Assembly: GCA_028404565.1 (NCBI GenBank)
Contig: JAOOBR010000009.1
Span: forward strand, 1 to 48,203
DNA from: Pseudomonadota bacterium
Lineage (GTDB): Bacteria; Pseudomonadota; Gammaproteobacteria; Magnimaribacterales; D2472
Length of the DNA: 48,203 nt
Reading direction: 5' to 3'
Shown here one piece after another: positions 8,610-17,927 of the stretch. How positions within the stretch are numbered: the stretch's first letter is position 1; every line of letters begins with the position of its first letter. The notes below the pieces were generated by a model. The model saw only the letters and a list, made by a program, of their open reading frames with translations, was not told where the DNA came from and searched no databases. A program made the position numbers and the translations under genes.

Positions 8610-9754
8610 AAAAGATATTCATTCTTGGTGCATCTGGGAGTATTGGAGAAAATGCTCTATCTGTTATCGACTCAAATAAAGAAAACTTTGAACTAGTAGG
8701 TATTTCGGTAAATAAAAATGTTGAAAAGGCTAATAAGATTATCAAAAAGCATAATCCAAAGTACATTTACATAAATGATAAATTAGCAAAAGAAAATATA
8801 CTAAAGACTGAGGATGCAGTTATTTGTGAAGACGATAAAGAGCTTTCCGATATCTTCAATTCAAGTGATGTTGATATTGTAATCTCAGCCATCTCAGGTT
8901 TTGCTGGAATTAAGTCGACTTTCCATGCAGCAAAATCAGGTAAAAAGATCCTTCTTGCTAATAAAGAAAGTATTGTTGCAGGCGGATCATTGCTGATGGA
9001 AACTGCGAGAGAAAATAATACCGAACTAGTTCCAATTGATAGCGAGCATAATGCTATTTTTCAATGCTTACCTGAATCTAGATCAACACAAGATGTTAAG
9101 CAAATAGTCATTACTGCCTCAGGAGGGCCCTTTCATGGAAAGAATATAGATGAACTCAATAATGTTGGAGTTCAAGACGCGCTAAATCATCCTAACTGGG
9201 AAATGGGATCGAAGATTTCTATAGATTCAGCTACTCTTGTAAATAAGTGTTTAGAACTCATTGAAGCATGCTATTTATTTGATATGGATGAGAGCTTCTT
9301 TGAGCTTGTAATTCATCCTGAGAGTATTGTTCATTCGATAGTTACATTTAATGATGGGTCTTCAATTTGCCAAATGAGTAATCCCGATATGCGCGTACCT
9401 ATTGCTAATGCAATGTCATATGATAAAAGACTTTCAATTCCATTCCAGCCCATTGATTTTAATAATCTCAAGCTTAACTTTGAAAGCTTTCCAAATGACA
9501 GAGCTGAAATTGTTCATCTGGCGAGAGAGGCTGTTCGAGAAGATAGCTCAAAGGGAATTTATTTTAATGCTGCCAATGAGATTGCAGTAGAAAATTTTCT
9601 AAAGAAAAGGATTACATTTAGACAAATATATGAGGTAATTTTACGAACTTTTGATACAAAAGAGATGTCAAAGTTTAATAGTATTGAAGATATTTTTGAA
9701 ATTGATCAGGAGGCACGCAATATATCTAATATGGTGATAAAATCACTTACTTAA
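8606..9754 (+). CDS. dxr: 1-deoxy-D-xylulose 5-phosphate reductoisomerase
   Basis: Dxr converts DXP to MEP with NADPH, the second step of the non-mevalonate isoprenoid route that feeds UppS. The NADPH-binding motif GASGSIGENAL is at residues 8-18; the metal-binding stretch DSEHNA begins at Asp145; SGGPFHG and the catalytic-loop region are present. Its 382 residues are close to E. coli (398). The start is an unusual TTG that overlaps the cdsA stop (TTGA); no in-frame ATG fits the family start, so coupling is likely. Confidence 0.96.
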   Translation: MKKIFILGASGSIGENALSVIDSNKENFELVGISVNKNVEKANKIIKKHNPKYIYINDKLAKENILKTEDAVICEDDKELSDIFNSSDVDIVISAISGFAGIKSTFHAAKSGKKILLANKESIVAGGSLLMETARENNTELVPIDSEHNAIFQCLPESRSTQDVKQIVITASGGPFHGKNIDELNNVGVQDALNHPNWEMGSKISIDSATLVNKCLELIEACYLFDMDESFFELVIHPESIVHSIVTFNDGSSICQMSNPDMRVPIANAMSYDKRLSIPFQPIDFNNLKLNFESFPNDRAEIVHLAREAVREDSSKGIYFNAANEIAVENFLKKRITFRQIYEVILRTFDTKEMSKFNSIEDIFEIDQEARNISNMVIKSLT

Positions 9755-9761
9755 AACACTT

Positions 9762-11096
9762 ATGATAACTATAATTGCTTTTCTAATTCTTTTGGGTGTC
9801 CTTGTTGTAATTCATGAGGGCGGTCATTTCTTTGTTTTAAGAATGTGCAAAGTACATGTTGATAGATTTTCAGTAGGCATGGGCCCAGTTATTTATAAAA
9901 AGAAAGATAAAAAAGGGACCGAATTTGCTCTATCAGCATTACCTCTTGGAGGCTACGTGTCTTATTTATCAAAGAAAGCTCTAGATGCTGAACCTGAAAT
10001 GAAAAAAAACTTTACTGATGAGCAGTTAGATAACTTATTCGAAACAAAACCAAAGTGGCAAAGAGCTGCTGTAATGTTTGCTGGCCCTCTTGCTAATTTT
10101 ATTCTTGCAGTAATTATATTTACCTTCATATTTTCGTCTCAACAAACGGTAAAACCAATTTTTCTTGTTGATGGTGAATATGTTTCTAGTTCATCTATAT
10201 CTGGTGACATTAATAAAAACGATATTCTTGTTTCTATAAATGGTGAAAAAATCTTAAATCCTACAGAATATAGACTTGCACTCCTAGCTAATGCTGGTCT
10301 TACAGGTGAAATAAATGTAGGCTTTTTAAATGCTAAAAGCTCTGAGACATACTATAGAAATATAAGTGTTGTAGACTTTTTAAGTAATTCAGAACAACAA
10401 CAAGAACCAGAAAAGTTCTTTCCAATTGAGATAACATCTTACATATCTCCAGAAATTGGCTCACTTTCCAGACAGGGACCAGCATCACTTGCTGGAGTTA
10501 AAGCAGGTGACAAAATTCTAGAAATAGATGGTAAAAGCATTAACCATTTTGCAGAGGTTTCAGATATCCTAACATCTTCACCTAGTAGTAACGTTAATCT
10601 TGTTATTCAAAGAAATGGAGAAACAAAAAACTTTTTTATAAACACTGAAATATCTGAAGCTGGTACTCCAATTCTTGGCATCTCAGCTGCATACAAAAGA
10701 TCTATTTTTGAAGCTTTCACAAAGTCTGTCAGAGATACATACAATCTAAGTATAAAAACACTTTTATTTATAGGAAAAATGATTACTGGAAATATGGGTG
10801 CAGAAAATCTTAGCGGTCCTGTAGGAATTGCGAAGATGTCTGGCGAAGCATTTAGCGCAGGTTTTTTACCTTTTCTATATTTAATGGCTATTTTAAGTAT
10901 CAGTCTAGGCGTATTGAACTTGCTGCCAATTCCTGTTTTAGATGGAGGGCAACTTACCATGCTTGCGATAGAGGCGATAAGAGGAGAACCACTTCCTGCA
11001 AGAGTTGAAAATTTTGCATATACTCTAGGTGCATTGATGGTAGGATTTCTTCTAGTTTTTGCTGTTACAAATGATATTTTTAGGTGGGTAGGTTGA
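9762..11096 (+). CDS. rseP: Site-2 protease RseP (membrane zinc metalloprotease)
   Basis: RseP cuts transmembrane anchors such as the anti-sigma factor RseA and left-over signal peptides within the inner membrane. The zinc motif HEGGH lies at residues 18-22 in the first membrane helix, and the third ligand is Asp394 in the NLLPIPVLDGG motif (from Asn386). Between them are two PDZ-like domains; the second, around PASLAGVKAGDKILEIDG, is clear. Its 444 residues match the family. The TGA stop shares one base with the bamA ATG (TGATG). Confidence 0.97.
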   Translation: MITIIAFLILLGVLVVIHEGGHFFVLRMCKVHVDRFSVGMGPVIYKKKDKKGTEFALSALPLGGYVSYLSKKALDAEPEMKKNFTDEQLDNLFETKPKWQRAAVMFAGPLANFILAVIIFTFIFSSQQTVKPIFLVDGEYVSSSSISGDINKNDILVSINGEKILNPTEYRLALLANAGLTGEINVGFLNAKSSETYYRNISVVDFLSNSEQQQEPEKFFPIEITSYISPEIGSLSRQGPASLAGVKAGDKILEIDGKSINHFAEVSDILTSSPSSNVNLVIQRNGETKNFFINTEISEAGTPILGISAAYKRSIFEAFTKSVRDTYNLSIKTLLFIGKMITGNMGAENLSGPVGIAKMSGEAFSAGFLPFLYLMAILSISLGVLNLLPIPVLDGGQLTMLAIEAIRGEPLPARVENFAYTLGALMVGFLLVFAVTNDIFRWVG

Positions 11097-13516
11097 TGAA
11101 ATTTTTCAAGCGCCTAATTTCTTTCCTATTACTTCTTAATATAACTACCGTTTTAGCTTTTGAAGAATTTATCGTTAACGATATCCGAATAGCTGGTCTT
11201 CAGAGAGTCTCAACGGGAAGTATTTTTAATACCATACCGATTTCTGTTGGAGATAAAATCGATGATCGAAAGATTGTAGATATAACAAGAGCACTTTTTG
11301 CTACAGAGCAATTTGATGATATTCAAATAGGAAGAGATGGCAATGCCTTAATAATAACTGTTGCAGAAAGACCATCAATATCTTCAATTGATATTTCTGG
11401 AAATAGTGCGCTTAAAACTGAAATCTTACTTGAAAGCTTTGATGGAATTGGAATAACAGAAGGACAAGTTTACAAAAGGTCAACGCTTGAGAGAATGAAA
11501 GCTGAGTTAGTAAGATCTTATTCCTCTCAAGGTAGATATGGAGCAGGAGTTGAAATTTATGAAACGCCTCAACCTCGAAATAGAGTTTCTATCTCAATTG
11601 AGATAGATGAGGGAGAAAGCGCAAAGATAGATGGCATAACAATTTTAGGAAACAACATATTTTCTGATGAAGATTTGCTTGATGTTATGGAGTTAAGCGA
11701 AGGTAGCTGGCTGTCTTTTCTTTCAAATGATGATCAATACTCTAGGGAAAAGCTACAAGGTGATCTTGAGAATCTAGAGTCTTATTACCTTGATAGAGGG
11801 TACTTGCAGTTCTCAATTGAATCAAGTCAGGTAAGTATTTCAAGAGATAGAAGCAGTATTTATATTACATATATAATTTCAGAAGGCCCTCAGTATACAA
11901 TTAGCGATGTAAAAATTGTTGGGGATATGCCTCTGAATGAGGAACTTATTGATCCCATAATTGAAACCCAAAAAGATATTACATACTCCCAAGCTCAGAT
12001 TACACAAATTGAAGAGATTTTCACAAGCCTTCTTGGAAATGAAGGTTATGCATTTGCCTCTGTTAAAGGTCAGCCAGATATAGATGAGGAAATGCTTGAG
12101 GTTGATTTAAGTTTTGTAATTGATCCAGGCAAAAGAACCTACACTAGAAAGATTTTGTTTGAAGGTAATGAAATCACTCAAGATGATGTTCTAAGAAGAG
12201 AGATGAGGCAGTTTGAGGGTGCTTGGGCATCTGATGATAAAATTGAGCAGTCAAGAGTTAGGCTAGAAAGACTAGGATTCTTCAAAGAGGTGAATGTTGA
12301 GACTGTTCCCGTTCCAGGCACTGATGATCAAATTGACGTTAAATTTAGAGTTGAAGAAGAGACAACAGGTAACGTTGGAGGAAATTTAGGTTATAGTGAT
12401 TTTGGTTTAATGATTGGATTCAATCTGCAGGAGAGAAACTTCCTTGGAACAGGAAACTCAGTGGGTATTGCAATAAATAAGAGCATCTACCAAGAGGTTT
12501 ACAATTTATCTTTTTATGATCCTTATTTCACAATTGATGGAGCAAGTAGGGGTTATAGCCTTTATTATAGAAAAACAGATTATGGTGAATTCAACATAGC
12601 TAACTACACCAGTGACTCTCAAGGTCTCGGTATACAGTTTGGATATCCTATATCAGATACTCAGAGAGTAGGTTTAAATTTAACTTATGATAAAACAGAA
12701 ATTGATCAGGGAACATTACCAGTAAGGGATATTCTAGATTTTCTTCTTGAGGAAGGTAACTCTTTCCAAACTGTTTCTGCTCAAGCTGTATGGTCAAGAA
12801 TAACTCTTAATAGAGGTATGTTCCCAACAGATGGCGCATCTACCGAAGCATTATTTTTAGCTACTTTGCCTTTAAGTGATATTAATTACTATAAATTAAA
12901 TATCAGACAGAAGTTTTATCAGCCATTGAATGTTTGGGACCTTGTTTTTGGCTTCCAAGGAGAAATTGGATATTTAGCGCCATATGGAGATACAAATACT
13001 GTTCCATTCTTCCAACATTTTTACGCAGGGGGCCCAAGATCATTGAGAGGGTTTGAGTCAAATACTCTTGGTCCCAGAGCTACTCCCTCACCATGTTATG
13101 GATTTGATACAGTTAATGACTTATGTCCACCTTTAATAGACTCTAATTTTGATGGAATCCCAGATAGTCCTGCATACAATCAAAGCATCATTTATCAAAG
13201 AGATGATCCAATTGGCGGTGACGTAAAAATAGAGGGAAGTATGCAGTTGATTTTCAAACTTCCAATGGTTGAAGATCAGCGATCAATGAGAACAGCTTTC
13301 TTTTTTGATTTTGGTAATGTTTTTGCAATGGAGTGTAGGGAGTATCAAGTAAGCTGCTATAAACCAAGCATTGATGAATTGAGATACTCAATAGGAGTTG
13401 GCTTAACCTGGATAACAGGGTTTGGACCAATGAGTTTTGCGATCTCAAAGCCATATAATGAAGATAGGTATGAGAGGACTGAAGAGTTTCAATTTACTAT
13501 AGGAACTGTGTTTTAA
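11096..13516 (+). CDS. bamA: Outer membrane protein assembly factor BamA
   Basis: BamA is the Omp85 core that inserts beta-barrels into the outer membrane. I chose the ATG at 11096 (806 residues), which gives a clean signal peptide MKFFKRLISFLLLL...VLA cut after Ala21; a GTG at 11084 would add four residues. Five POTRA domains span roughly residues 22-425, followed by the barrel. The conserved LRGF of the barrel loop 6 is at 650-653, and the protein ends in aromatic VF with the alternating pattern of a last strand (EFQFTIGTVF). Neighbours rseP and skp are the usual ones. Confidence 0.97.
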   Translation: MKFFKRLISFLLLLNITTVLAFEEFIVNDIRIAGLQRVSTGSIFNTIPISVGDKIDDRKIVDITRALFATEQFDDIQIGRDGNALIITVAERPSISSIDISGNSALKTEILLESFDGIGITEGQVYKRSTLERMKAELVRSYSSQGRYGAGVEIYETPQPRNRVSISIEIDEGESAKIDGITILGNNIFSDEDLLDVMELSEGSWLSFLSNDDQYSREKLQGDLENLESYYLDRGYLQFSIESSQVSISRDRSSIYITYIISEGPQYTISDVKIVGDMPLNEELIDPIIETQKDITYSQAQITQIEEIFTSLLGNEGYAFASVKGQPDIDEEMLEVDLSFVIDPGKRTYTRKILFEGNEITQDDVLRREMRQFEGAWASDDKIEQSRVRLERLGFFKEVNVETVPVPGTDDQIDVKFRVEEETTGNVGGNLGYSDFGLMIGFNLQERNFLGTGNSVGIAINKSIYQEVYNLSFYDPYFTIDGASRGYSLYYRKTDYGEFNIANYTSDSQGLGIQFGYPISDTQRVGLNLTYDKTEIDQGTLPVRDILDFLLEEGNSFQTVSAQAVWSRITLNRGMFPTDGASTEALFLATLPLSDINYYKLNIRQKFYQPLNVWDLVFGFQGEIGYLAPYGDTNTVPFFQHFYAGGPRSLRGFESNTLGPRATPSPCYGFDTVNDLCPPLIDSNFDGIPDSPAYNQSIIYQRDDPIGGDVKIEGSMQLIFKLPMVEDQRSMRTAFFFDFGNVFAMECREYQVSCYKPSIDELRYSIGVGLTWITGFGPMSFAISKPYNEDRYERTEEFQFTIGTVF

Positions 13517-13577
13517 ATTTATTAGTGTTTTTCATGCAATTTAATATAGAATATACGAACTTAAATAGGGGCTTATT

Positions 13578-14111
13578 ATGAAAAAATTACTTACATATAT
13601 TACTTGTATAGGATTTGTAGGCTTATTTTCTGTAACGGCATTAGCACAGAATGTTGCCGTTATAGATACACAAGCAGCAATTCTTCAAACACAAGTTGCT
13701 CAAGATGCTTTCAAAGCGCTTGAAGAAGAAAGTGAATATGCATCAATGGTTGAGCAAGCTCAAGAGCTTCAGGCAGACAGACAAAGTTTAGTTGAAACAC
13801 TTCAAAAAGATGCAGAAACTCTTTCAAATGAAGAAATTGCCGAACTCCAAAAAGATATTCAAGAAAAAACAACAGATCTTGAGTTTGTTTTAGGAAAAAT
13901 ACAGGCTAAACAAAATGAGACTATTCAAACTGTTGCTGCACAATTAAATCCCGCTATGATGCAAATCATAAATGATCTTATTGTTGCGAAAAAGATTCAA
14001 TTATTACTTGGTGCTGATCAAGCTTTATATTTTGATGGCTCTGTAAGCATTACTGAGCAAGTGACAGATGCGCTAGATGGAGCTGCAAATGCAGAACCAG
14101 AATCTAACTAG
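13578..14111 (+). CDS. skp: Periplasmic chaperone Skp (OmpH family)
   Basis: Skp is a trimeric periplasmic chaperone that carries unfolded outer membrane proteins to BamA. A signal peptide is visible (MKKLL...SVTALA, cut after Ala23), then VAVIDTQAAI and a long charged helical region typical of the tentacles. Its 177 residues are similar to the family (E. coli 161 with signal). The 61-base gap before it is the largest in the rpsB-tilS run and holds a weak -10-like TATAGA (13545-13550) without a convincing -35, so an internal promoter is possible. The ATG has AGGGGC upstream. The stop overlaps the lpxD GTG by one base. Confidence 0.92.
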   Translation: MKKLLTYITCIGFVGLFSVTALAQNVAVIDTQAAILQTQVAQDAFKALEEESEYASMVEQAQELQADRQSLVETLQKDAETLSNEEIAELQKDIQEKTTDLEFVLGKIQAKQNETIQTVAAQLNPAMMQIINDLIVAKKIQLLLGADQALYFDGSVSITEQVTDALDGAANAEPESN

Positions 14112-15052
14112 TGTCTGGATCTGAGAATAAGAAATACTCAATAAAATTCATCTCCGAATATATCGATGCTTCGATAGTCGGAGATGATGATTTGCAGATT
14201 GATAATATTGCAACCCTTGATAGTGCTGTTGGAGGCTCAGTAACTTTTTTAGCTAACTCAAAATACATTAAACTTTTAGAAAGCACAAAAGCTTCAGCTG
14301 TAATAGTCAAAGAGGGCATTAAAACAAATAACGAAACTACACTCCTGGTATGCTCTGATCCATATCTTGCTTTTGCAAAACTATCAAAGCTTTTTAGTGA
14401 TGAAATTGATTTCTTTAATGGTTCTTTTCAAGATAGTGTCTTTATTCATAATTCTGTAAATTTGGGTAAAGATGTCAAAGTTGGTCCAAATGTTTATATA
14501 GGTGAAAATTGTGAGATAGGTGATAAAACAGTCATTTATCCAAATTCGACAATTCTAAAAGATGTTTCAATTGGGCAAGATTGCATAGTTCATCCAAATT
14601 CTGTTTTGGGCTCTGATGGATTTGGTTTTGCGCCTGAAAAGGAAAGCTATCAAAAAATTGAACAGCTTGGGGGACTTGAGATTGGAGATAATGTTGAAAT
14701 CGGTGCAGGATGCACAATTGATAGGGGCGCAATTTCAAATACAATAATCTCTGATGGGGTGAAATTAGATAATCAGATACATATTGCTCATAACGTTTCT
14801 TTGGGATCTAACTCAGCAATAGCAGCCTGTTGTGCAATAGCTGGATCAACTAAGATAGGAAAAAACTTTAAAATGGGAGGCCTTTCAGGTGTTCTGGGAC
14901 ACCTTGAGATTTGTGATGATGTAACCATTGGCGCACACACTCTAATCACAAAGAGCATAAAGTCATCTGGAAATTATATTGGCATTATGCCTGCTCAAAA
15001 TCATATGAATTGGTCAAAGTCAGCTGTTTTTATTAAAAAAAGAGGTAAATAG
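14111..15052 (+). CDS. lpxD: UDP-3-O-acylglucosamine N-acyltransferase LpxD
   Basis: LpxD adds the N-linked hydroxyacyl chain in the third step of lipid A synthesis. An N-terminal uridine-binding domain (about 1-105) is followed by hexapeptide repeats forming a left-handed beta-helix (GKDVKVGPNVYIGENCEIG...). The catalytic histidine is in IHIAHNV (His227, equivalent to E. coli His239). The length is 313 residues against 341 in E. coli, trimmed mainly at the C-terminus. The start is a GTG overlapping the skp stop (TAGTG). Confidence 0.96.
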   Translation: MSGSENKKYSIKFISEYIDASIVGDDDLQIDNIATLDSAVGGSVTFLANSKYIKLLESTKASAVIVKEGIKTNNETTLLVCSDPYLAFAKLSKLFSDEIDFFNGSFQDSVFIHNSVNLGKDVKVGPNVYIGENCEIGDKTVIYPNSTILKDVSIGQDCIVHPNSVLGSDGFGFAPEKESYQKIEQLGGLEIGDNVEIGAGCTIDRGAISNTIISDGVKLDNQIHIAHNVSLGSNSAIAACCAIAGSTKIGKNFKMGGLSGVLGHLEICDDVTIGAHTLITKSIKSSGNYIGIMPAQNHMNWSKSAVFIKKRGK

Positions 15053-15493
15053 ATGATTCTATCTGGTGAAGAGATATTAAAGTATCTTCCGCATAGAGAT
15101 CCATTTCTTTTTATAGACGAAGTAATTTCTCTTGAAGAAGGAAATAATATTCATGCTGTAATGCACGTAAAAGATGAAAATGTATTTTTAGAAGGCCATT
15201 TCCCAGGGAATCCCATTGTGCCTGGAGTAATTCTAATAGAAGCTATGGGTCAAGCATCAGGAATTCTTGGCTTTAAGACCATGGGTAAGACTCCTGAAGA
15301 AGGTTCAATTTATGTCATTGCTGGAGTAGATAAAGCAAGATTCAGGCAAAGAGTATTTCCTGGAGACAAAGTAGATATTTTCAGTAAAGTTCTTGGAAGC
15401 ACAAGAGGAATTTGGAAATTTGAGTGTTTTGCTGAAGTTGATGGTAAATTAGTTTGTTCTGCTAATATATTATGTGCAGAGAGAAAAAAATAA
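15053..15493 (+). CDS. fabZ: 3-hydroxyacyl-[acyl-carrier-protein] dehydratase FabZ
   Basis: FabZ dehydrates beta-hydroxyacyl-ACP in fatty acid elongation and competes with LpxA and LpxD for hydroxyacyl-ACP, which explains its place between them. The hot-dog fold signature EGHFPGNPIVPGV contains catalytic His49, and the helix LIEAMGQ contains Glu63. Its 146 residues are normal. The ATG follows the lpxD stop with no gap, and the lpxA ATG follows its own stop with no gap. Confidence 0.98.
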   Translation: MILSGEEILKYLPHRDPFLFIDEVISLEEGNNIHAVMHVKDENVFLEGHFPGNPIVPGVILIEAMGQASGILGFKTMGKTPEEGSIYVIAGVDKARFRQRVFPGDKVDIFSKVLGSTRGIWKFECFAEVDGKLVCSANILCAERKK

Positions 15494-16270
15494 ATGTCTA
15501 TTCATGAATCCTCAATAATACATCCTTCTTCTGAAATCGATGATGATGTCGAAATCGGACCTTTTTGTATTATAGGAGAAAAAGTAAAAATAAAATCTGG
15601 TTCAAAATTGCTGTCTCATGTAGTTTTGAAAGGCCCAACAACTGTTGGAAAAAATAATATCTTTTATCAGTTCAGCACCATAGGCGAGGATACTCCAGAT
15701 AAGAAATTTAAAGGTGAGGAAACAACTCTTGAAATCGGAGATGAAAATATCTTCAGAGAGGGTGTGACTGTCCACAGAGGAACTGTCCAAGATAAAAGCA
15801 CAACAATAATTGGTAACAAGAACTTATTTATGGCTTATGCTCATGTTGCTCATGATTGCGTCGTTGGTAATGATAATGTTTTTGCTAATAATTCAGGTAT
15901 AGCTGGTCATGTAACTGTAGGTAATAATGTGACTATAGGAGCTTTAACCACCATTCATCAGTTTTGTCAGATGGGAGACTATTCTTTTGCAGGCATGAAT
16001 GCTTCGATAACAATGGATGTACCTTCATACATAAAAGTGGCTTCAAATCCTGCAAGAGTTGTTGGGCTAAATTCAGTAGGTATGGAAAGAGGAGGTATTA
16101 ATCAGGAAACAATAACCATTCTTAAAAAAGCATACAAAATTATTTATAGAAAAGGATTTAATTTAAAGGATGCAATAGAGAAAGTTGAATCTATCGAATC
16201 AAGTAATGTCCAAGAAGTACGAAACTTTATCGACTCTATTAAATCTTCAGAAAGAGGCATTCTCAGGTAG
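15494..16270 (+). CDS. lpxA: UDP-N-acetylglucosamine acyltransferase LpxA
   Basis: LpxA performs the first, reversible step of lipid A synthesis, O-acylating UDP-GlcNAc. The protein (258 residues; E. coli 262) is made of hexapeptide repeats forming a beta-helix and a helical C-terminal domain from about residue 190. The catalytic histidine is in AHVAHDCVVGN (His120, equivalent to E. coli His125). It directly abuts fabZ upstream and lpxB downstream. Confidence 0.98.
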   Translation: MSIHESSIIHPSSEIDDDVEIGPFCIIGEKVKIKSGSKLLSHVVLKGPTTVGKNNIFYQFSTIGEDTPDKKFKGEETTLEIGDENIFREGVTVHRGTVQDKSTTIIGNKNLFMAYAHVAHDCVVGNDNVFANNSGIAGHVTVGNNVTIGALTTIHQFCQMGDYSFAGMNASITMDVPSYIKVASNPARVVGLNSVGMERGGINQETITILKKAYKIIYRKGFNLKDAIEKVESIESSNVQEVRNFIDSIKSSERGILR

Positions 16271-17386
16271 GTGAAAGATTCTATCAAGATAGGAATTGTT
16301 GCTGGAGAGCATTCCGGTGACATTTTAGGAGAAAATCTTCTAAAAGCCTTAAAAAAAATAAAAAATGTAAAGATCTTTGGTGTTGGCGGTCCAAAAATGC
16401 AGGGTCAGGGGCTCAAATCAGTATTTGACTTTAATAATTTAAATATAATGGGCCTTGTAGATCCTATTGTTAATTATTCCAAGATCATGTCTTATAAGAA
16501 TGATCTTTGTAATTTGTTTATAAATGAAAAGATTGATGTTTTTATAGGTATAGATTCGCCCGATTTTAATATGCAAATTCAAAAGCAATTAAAGAAAATC
16601 TCAAAAATAAAAACAGTTCAACTAGTTACACCTTCTATTTGGGCTTGGAGAAAGGGAAGGTTAAAGAATATAAAAAAATATACTGACCTCAGTGCATCAC
16701 TATTTAAATTTGAACATGATTTTTATAAAAAACATGGCTTAAATAATATTCTTCTAGGGCATCATTTTTCAGAACTTGAGCCAAGCATAACATCGGATGT
16801 TCTGAATAAATTTAACCTTGATAAGGATAAAAAATACATTAGCATCATGCCTGGAAGCAGAAATTCAGAAATAAAGAATATGATGCCAACTTATTTAGAA
16901 TTTATGAAACTTTATAATGATTTAAATGAAAATGCTCATTTTCTAATACCAGTTGTAAACCATGATGATCTTGAGCATATTGATTCATATTTAAATGACT
17001 CGAATGTTCATTACTCTATTGAGGTTAATGCAGCAAATGATTTTTTATCTATATCAGATTTTTCTATCGTTACTTCTGGAACCGCTTCACTGCAATCTTG
17101 TGTTTTAGGAGCTCACCCAATAATTTGTTATAAAACATCATTTTTTAACCATTTCATTATTTCAAGAATGATCCAAACAGAAATAATTGGCCTTCCAAAC
17201 CTTCTTCTTTCACAAAAATTCTTTCCTGAGTTGGTTCAAACAGCATGTACGCCGCAAAATATACTCTTAGAAACACAAAAACTAAAAATAAATAAACTTT
17301 TACTTGATCAAAAAACCAGCCTTATAATAAAAAATCTTAAAGGCATTGGTTTTGATTCTTTGGCCAAAGAAGTATCTATCTTATAA
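16271..17386 (+). CDS. lpxB: Lipid-A-disaccharide synthase LpxB
   Basis: LpxB joins lipid X and UDP-diacylglucosamine to form the lipid A disaccharide. This family GT19 protein has 371 residues (E. coli 382), opening with KIGIVAGEHSGDILG and containing VGGPKMQGQGL, the acceptor-side motif TPSIWAWRKGR and the nucleotide-binding region IMPGSRNSEI. The start is a GTG directly after the lpxA stop. It ends 4 bases before rnhB. Confidence 0.96.
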   Translation: MKDSIKIGIVAGEHSGDILGENLLKALKKIKNVKIFGVGGPKMQGQGLKSVFDFNNLNIMGLVDPIVNYSKIMSYKNDLCNLFINEKIDVFIGIDSPDFNMQIQKQLKKISKIKTVQLVTPSIWAWRKGRLKNIKKYTDLSASLFKFEHDFYKKHGLNNILLGHHFSELEPSITSDVLNKFNLDKDKKYISIMPGSRNSEIKNMMPTYLEFMKLYNDLNENAHFLIPVVNHDDLEHIDSYLNDSNVHYSIEVNAANDFLSISDFSIVTSGTASLQSCVLGAHPIICYKTSFFNHFIISRMIQTEIIGLPNLLLSQKFFPELVQTACTPQNILLETQKLKINKLLLDQKTSLIIKNLKGIGFDSLAKEVSIL

Positions 17387-17390
17387 ATCA

Positions 17391-17927
17391 ATGATTGCTG
17401 GTGTTGATGAAGTTGGAAGAGGCTGTCTTGCCGGGCCTGTAATAGCTGCATCTGTAATTCTAAAGAGGCCAATAAAAGGTCTCATGGACTCAAAAAAACT
17501 TTCCTCAAAAAAAAGGGAGAATTTGAGTCAGGAAATAATAGAAAATTCCATATTTGCAATAGGAGCTGCAGATAACCATGAGATTGATAAAATTAATATC
17601 TTACAAGCTTCCTTGTTAGCGATGCGAAGGTCATTAGAAAAGCTTGATGTGAAACCAAAAAAAATTTTAGTTGATGGCGCTCATATTTTTGAAACTTCAA
17701 TTGAAATAGAGTCTATTGTGGGAGGAGATAATTTGATACCATCAATTAGTGCAGCTTCCATAGTAGCAAAGGTATATAGAGATAAGTTAATGATGGCATA
17801 TAGTGAAGAATTTCCCGATTACGGATTCCATAAACACAAAGGATATCCAACAAAATTTCACAAAGAAATGCTTAAAAGATATGGTTTGACAAGAATCCAT
17901 AGAAAAACTTTTAAAGGTGTGAATTGA
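17391..17927 (+). CDS. rnhB: Ribonuclease HII
   Basis: RNase HII nicks DNA at embedded ribonucleotides and removes RNA from RNA-DNA hybrids. I chose the ATG at 17391 (178 residues, MIAGVDEVGRG), which puts the catalytic Asp6-Glu7 motif close to the N-terminus as usual; the longer reading from 17346 lies inside lpxB. Other motifs are LVDGAHIF, SISAASIVAKVYRD and YGFHKHKGYPTKFH. The stop TGA shares a base with the dnaE ATG. Confidence 0.95.
   Translation: MIAGVDEVGRGCLAGPVIAASVILKRPIKGLMDSKKLSSKKRENLSQEIIENSIFAIGAADNHEIDKINILQASLLAMRRSLEKLDVKPKKILVDGAHIFETSIEIESIVGGDNLIPSISAASIVAKVYRDKLMMAYSEEFPDYGFHKHKGYPTKFHKEMLKRYGLTRIHRKTFKGVN

Noticed and set aside
13502-13526. GGAACT at the end of bamA as the -35 of a sigma-E promoter for skp
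   Set aside because: No TCAAA-like -10 at about 16 nt spacing, and the hexamer lies in coding sequence.
14400-16030. Internal repeats in lpxD and lpxA
   Set aside because: These are the degenerate hexapeptide repeats of the left-handed beta-helix fold, not DNA repeats.
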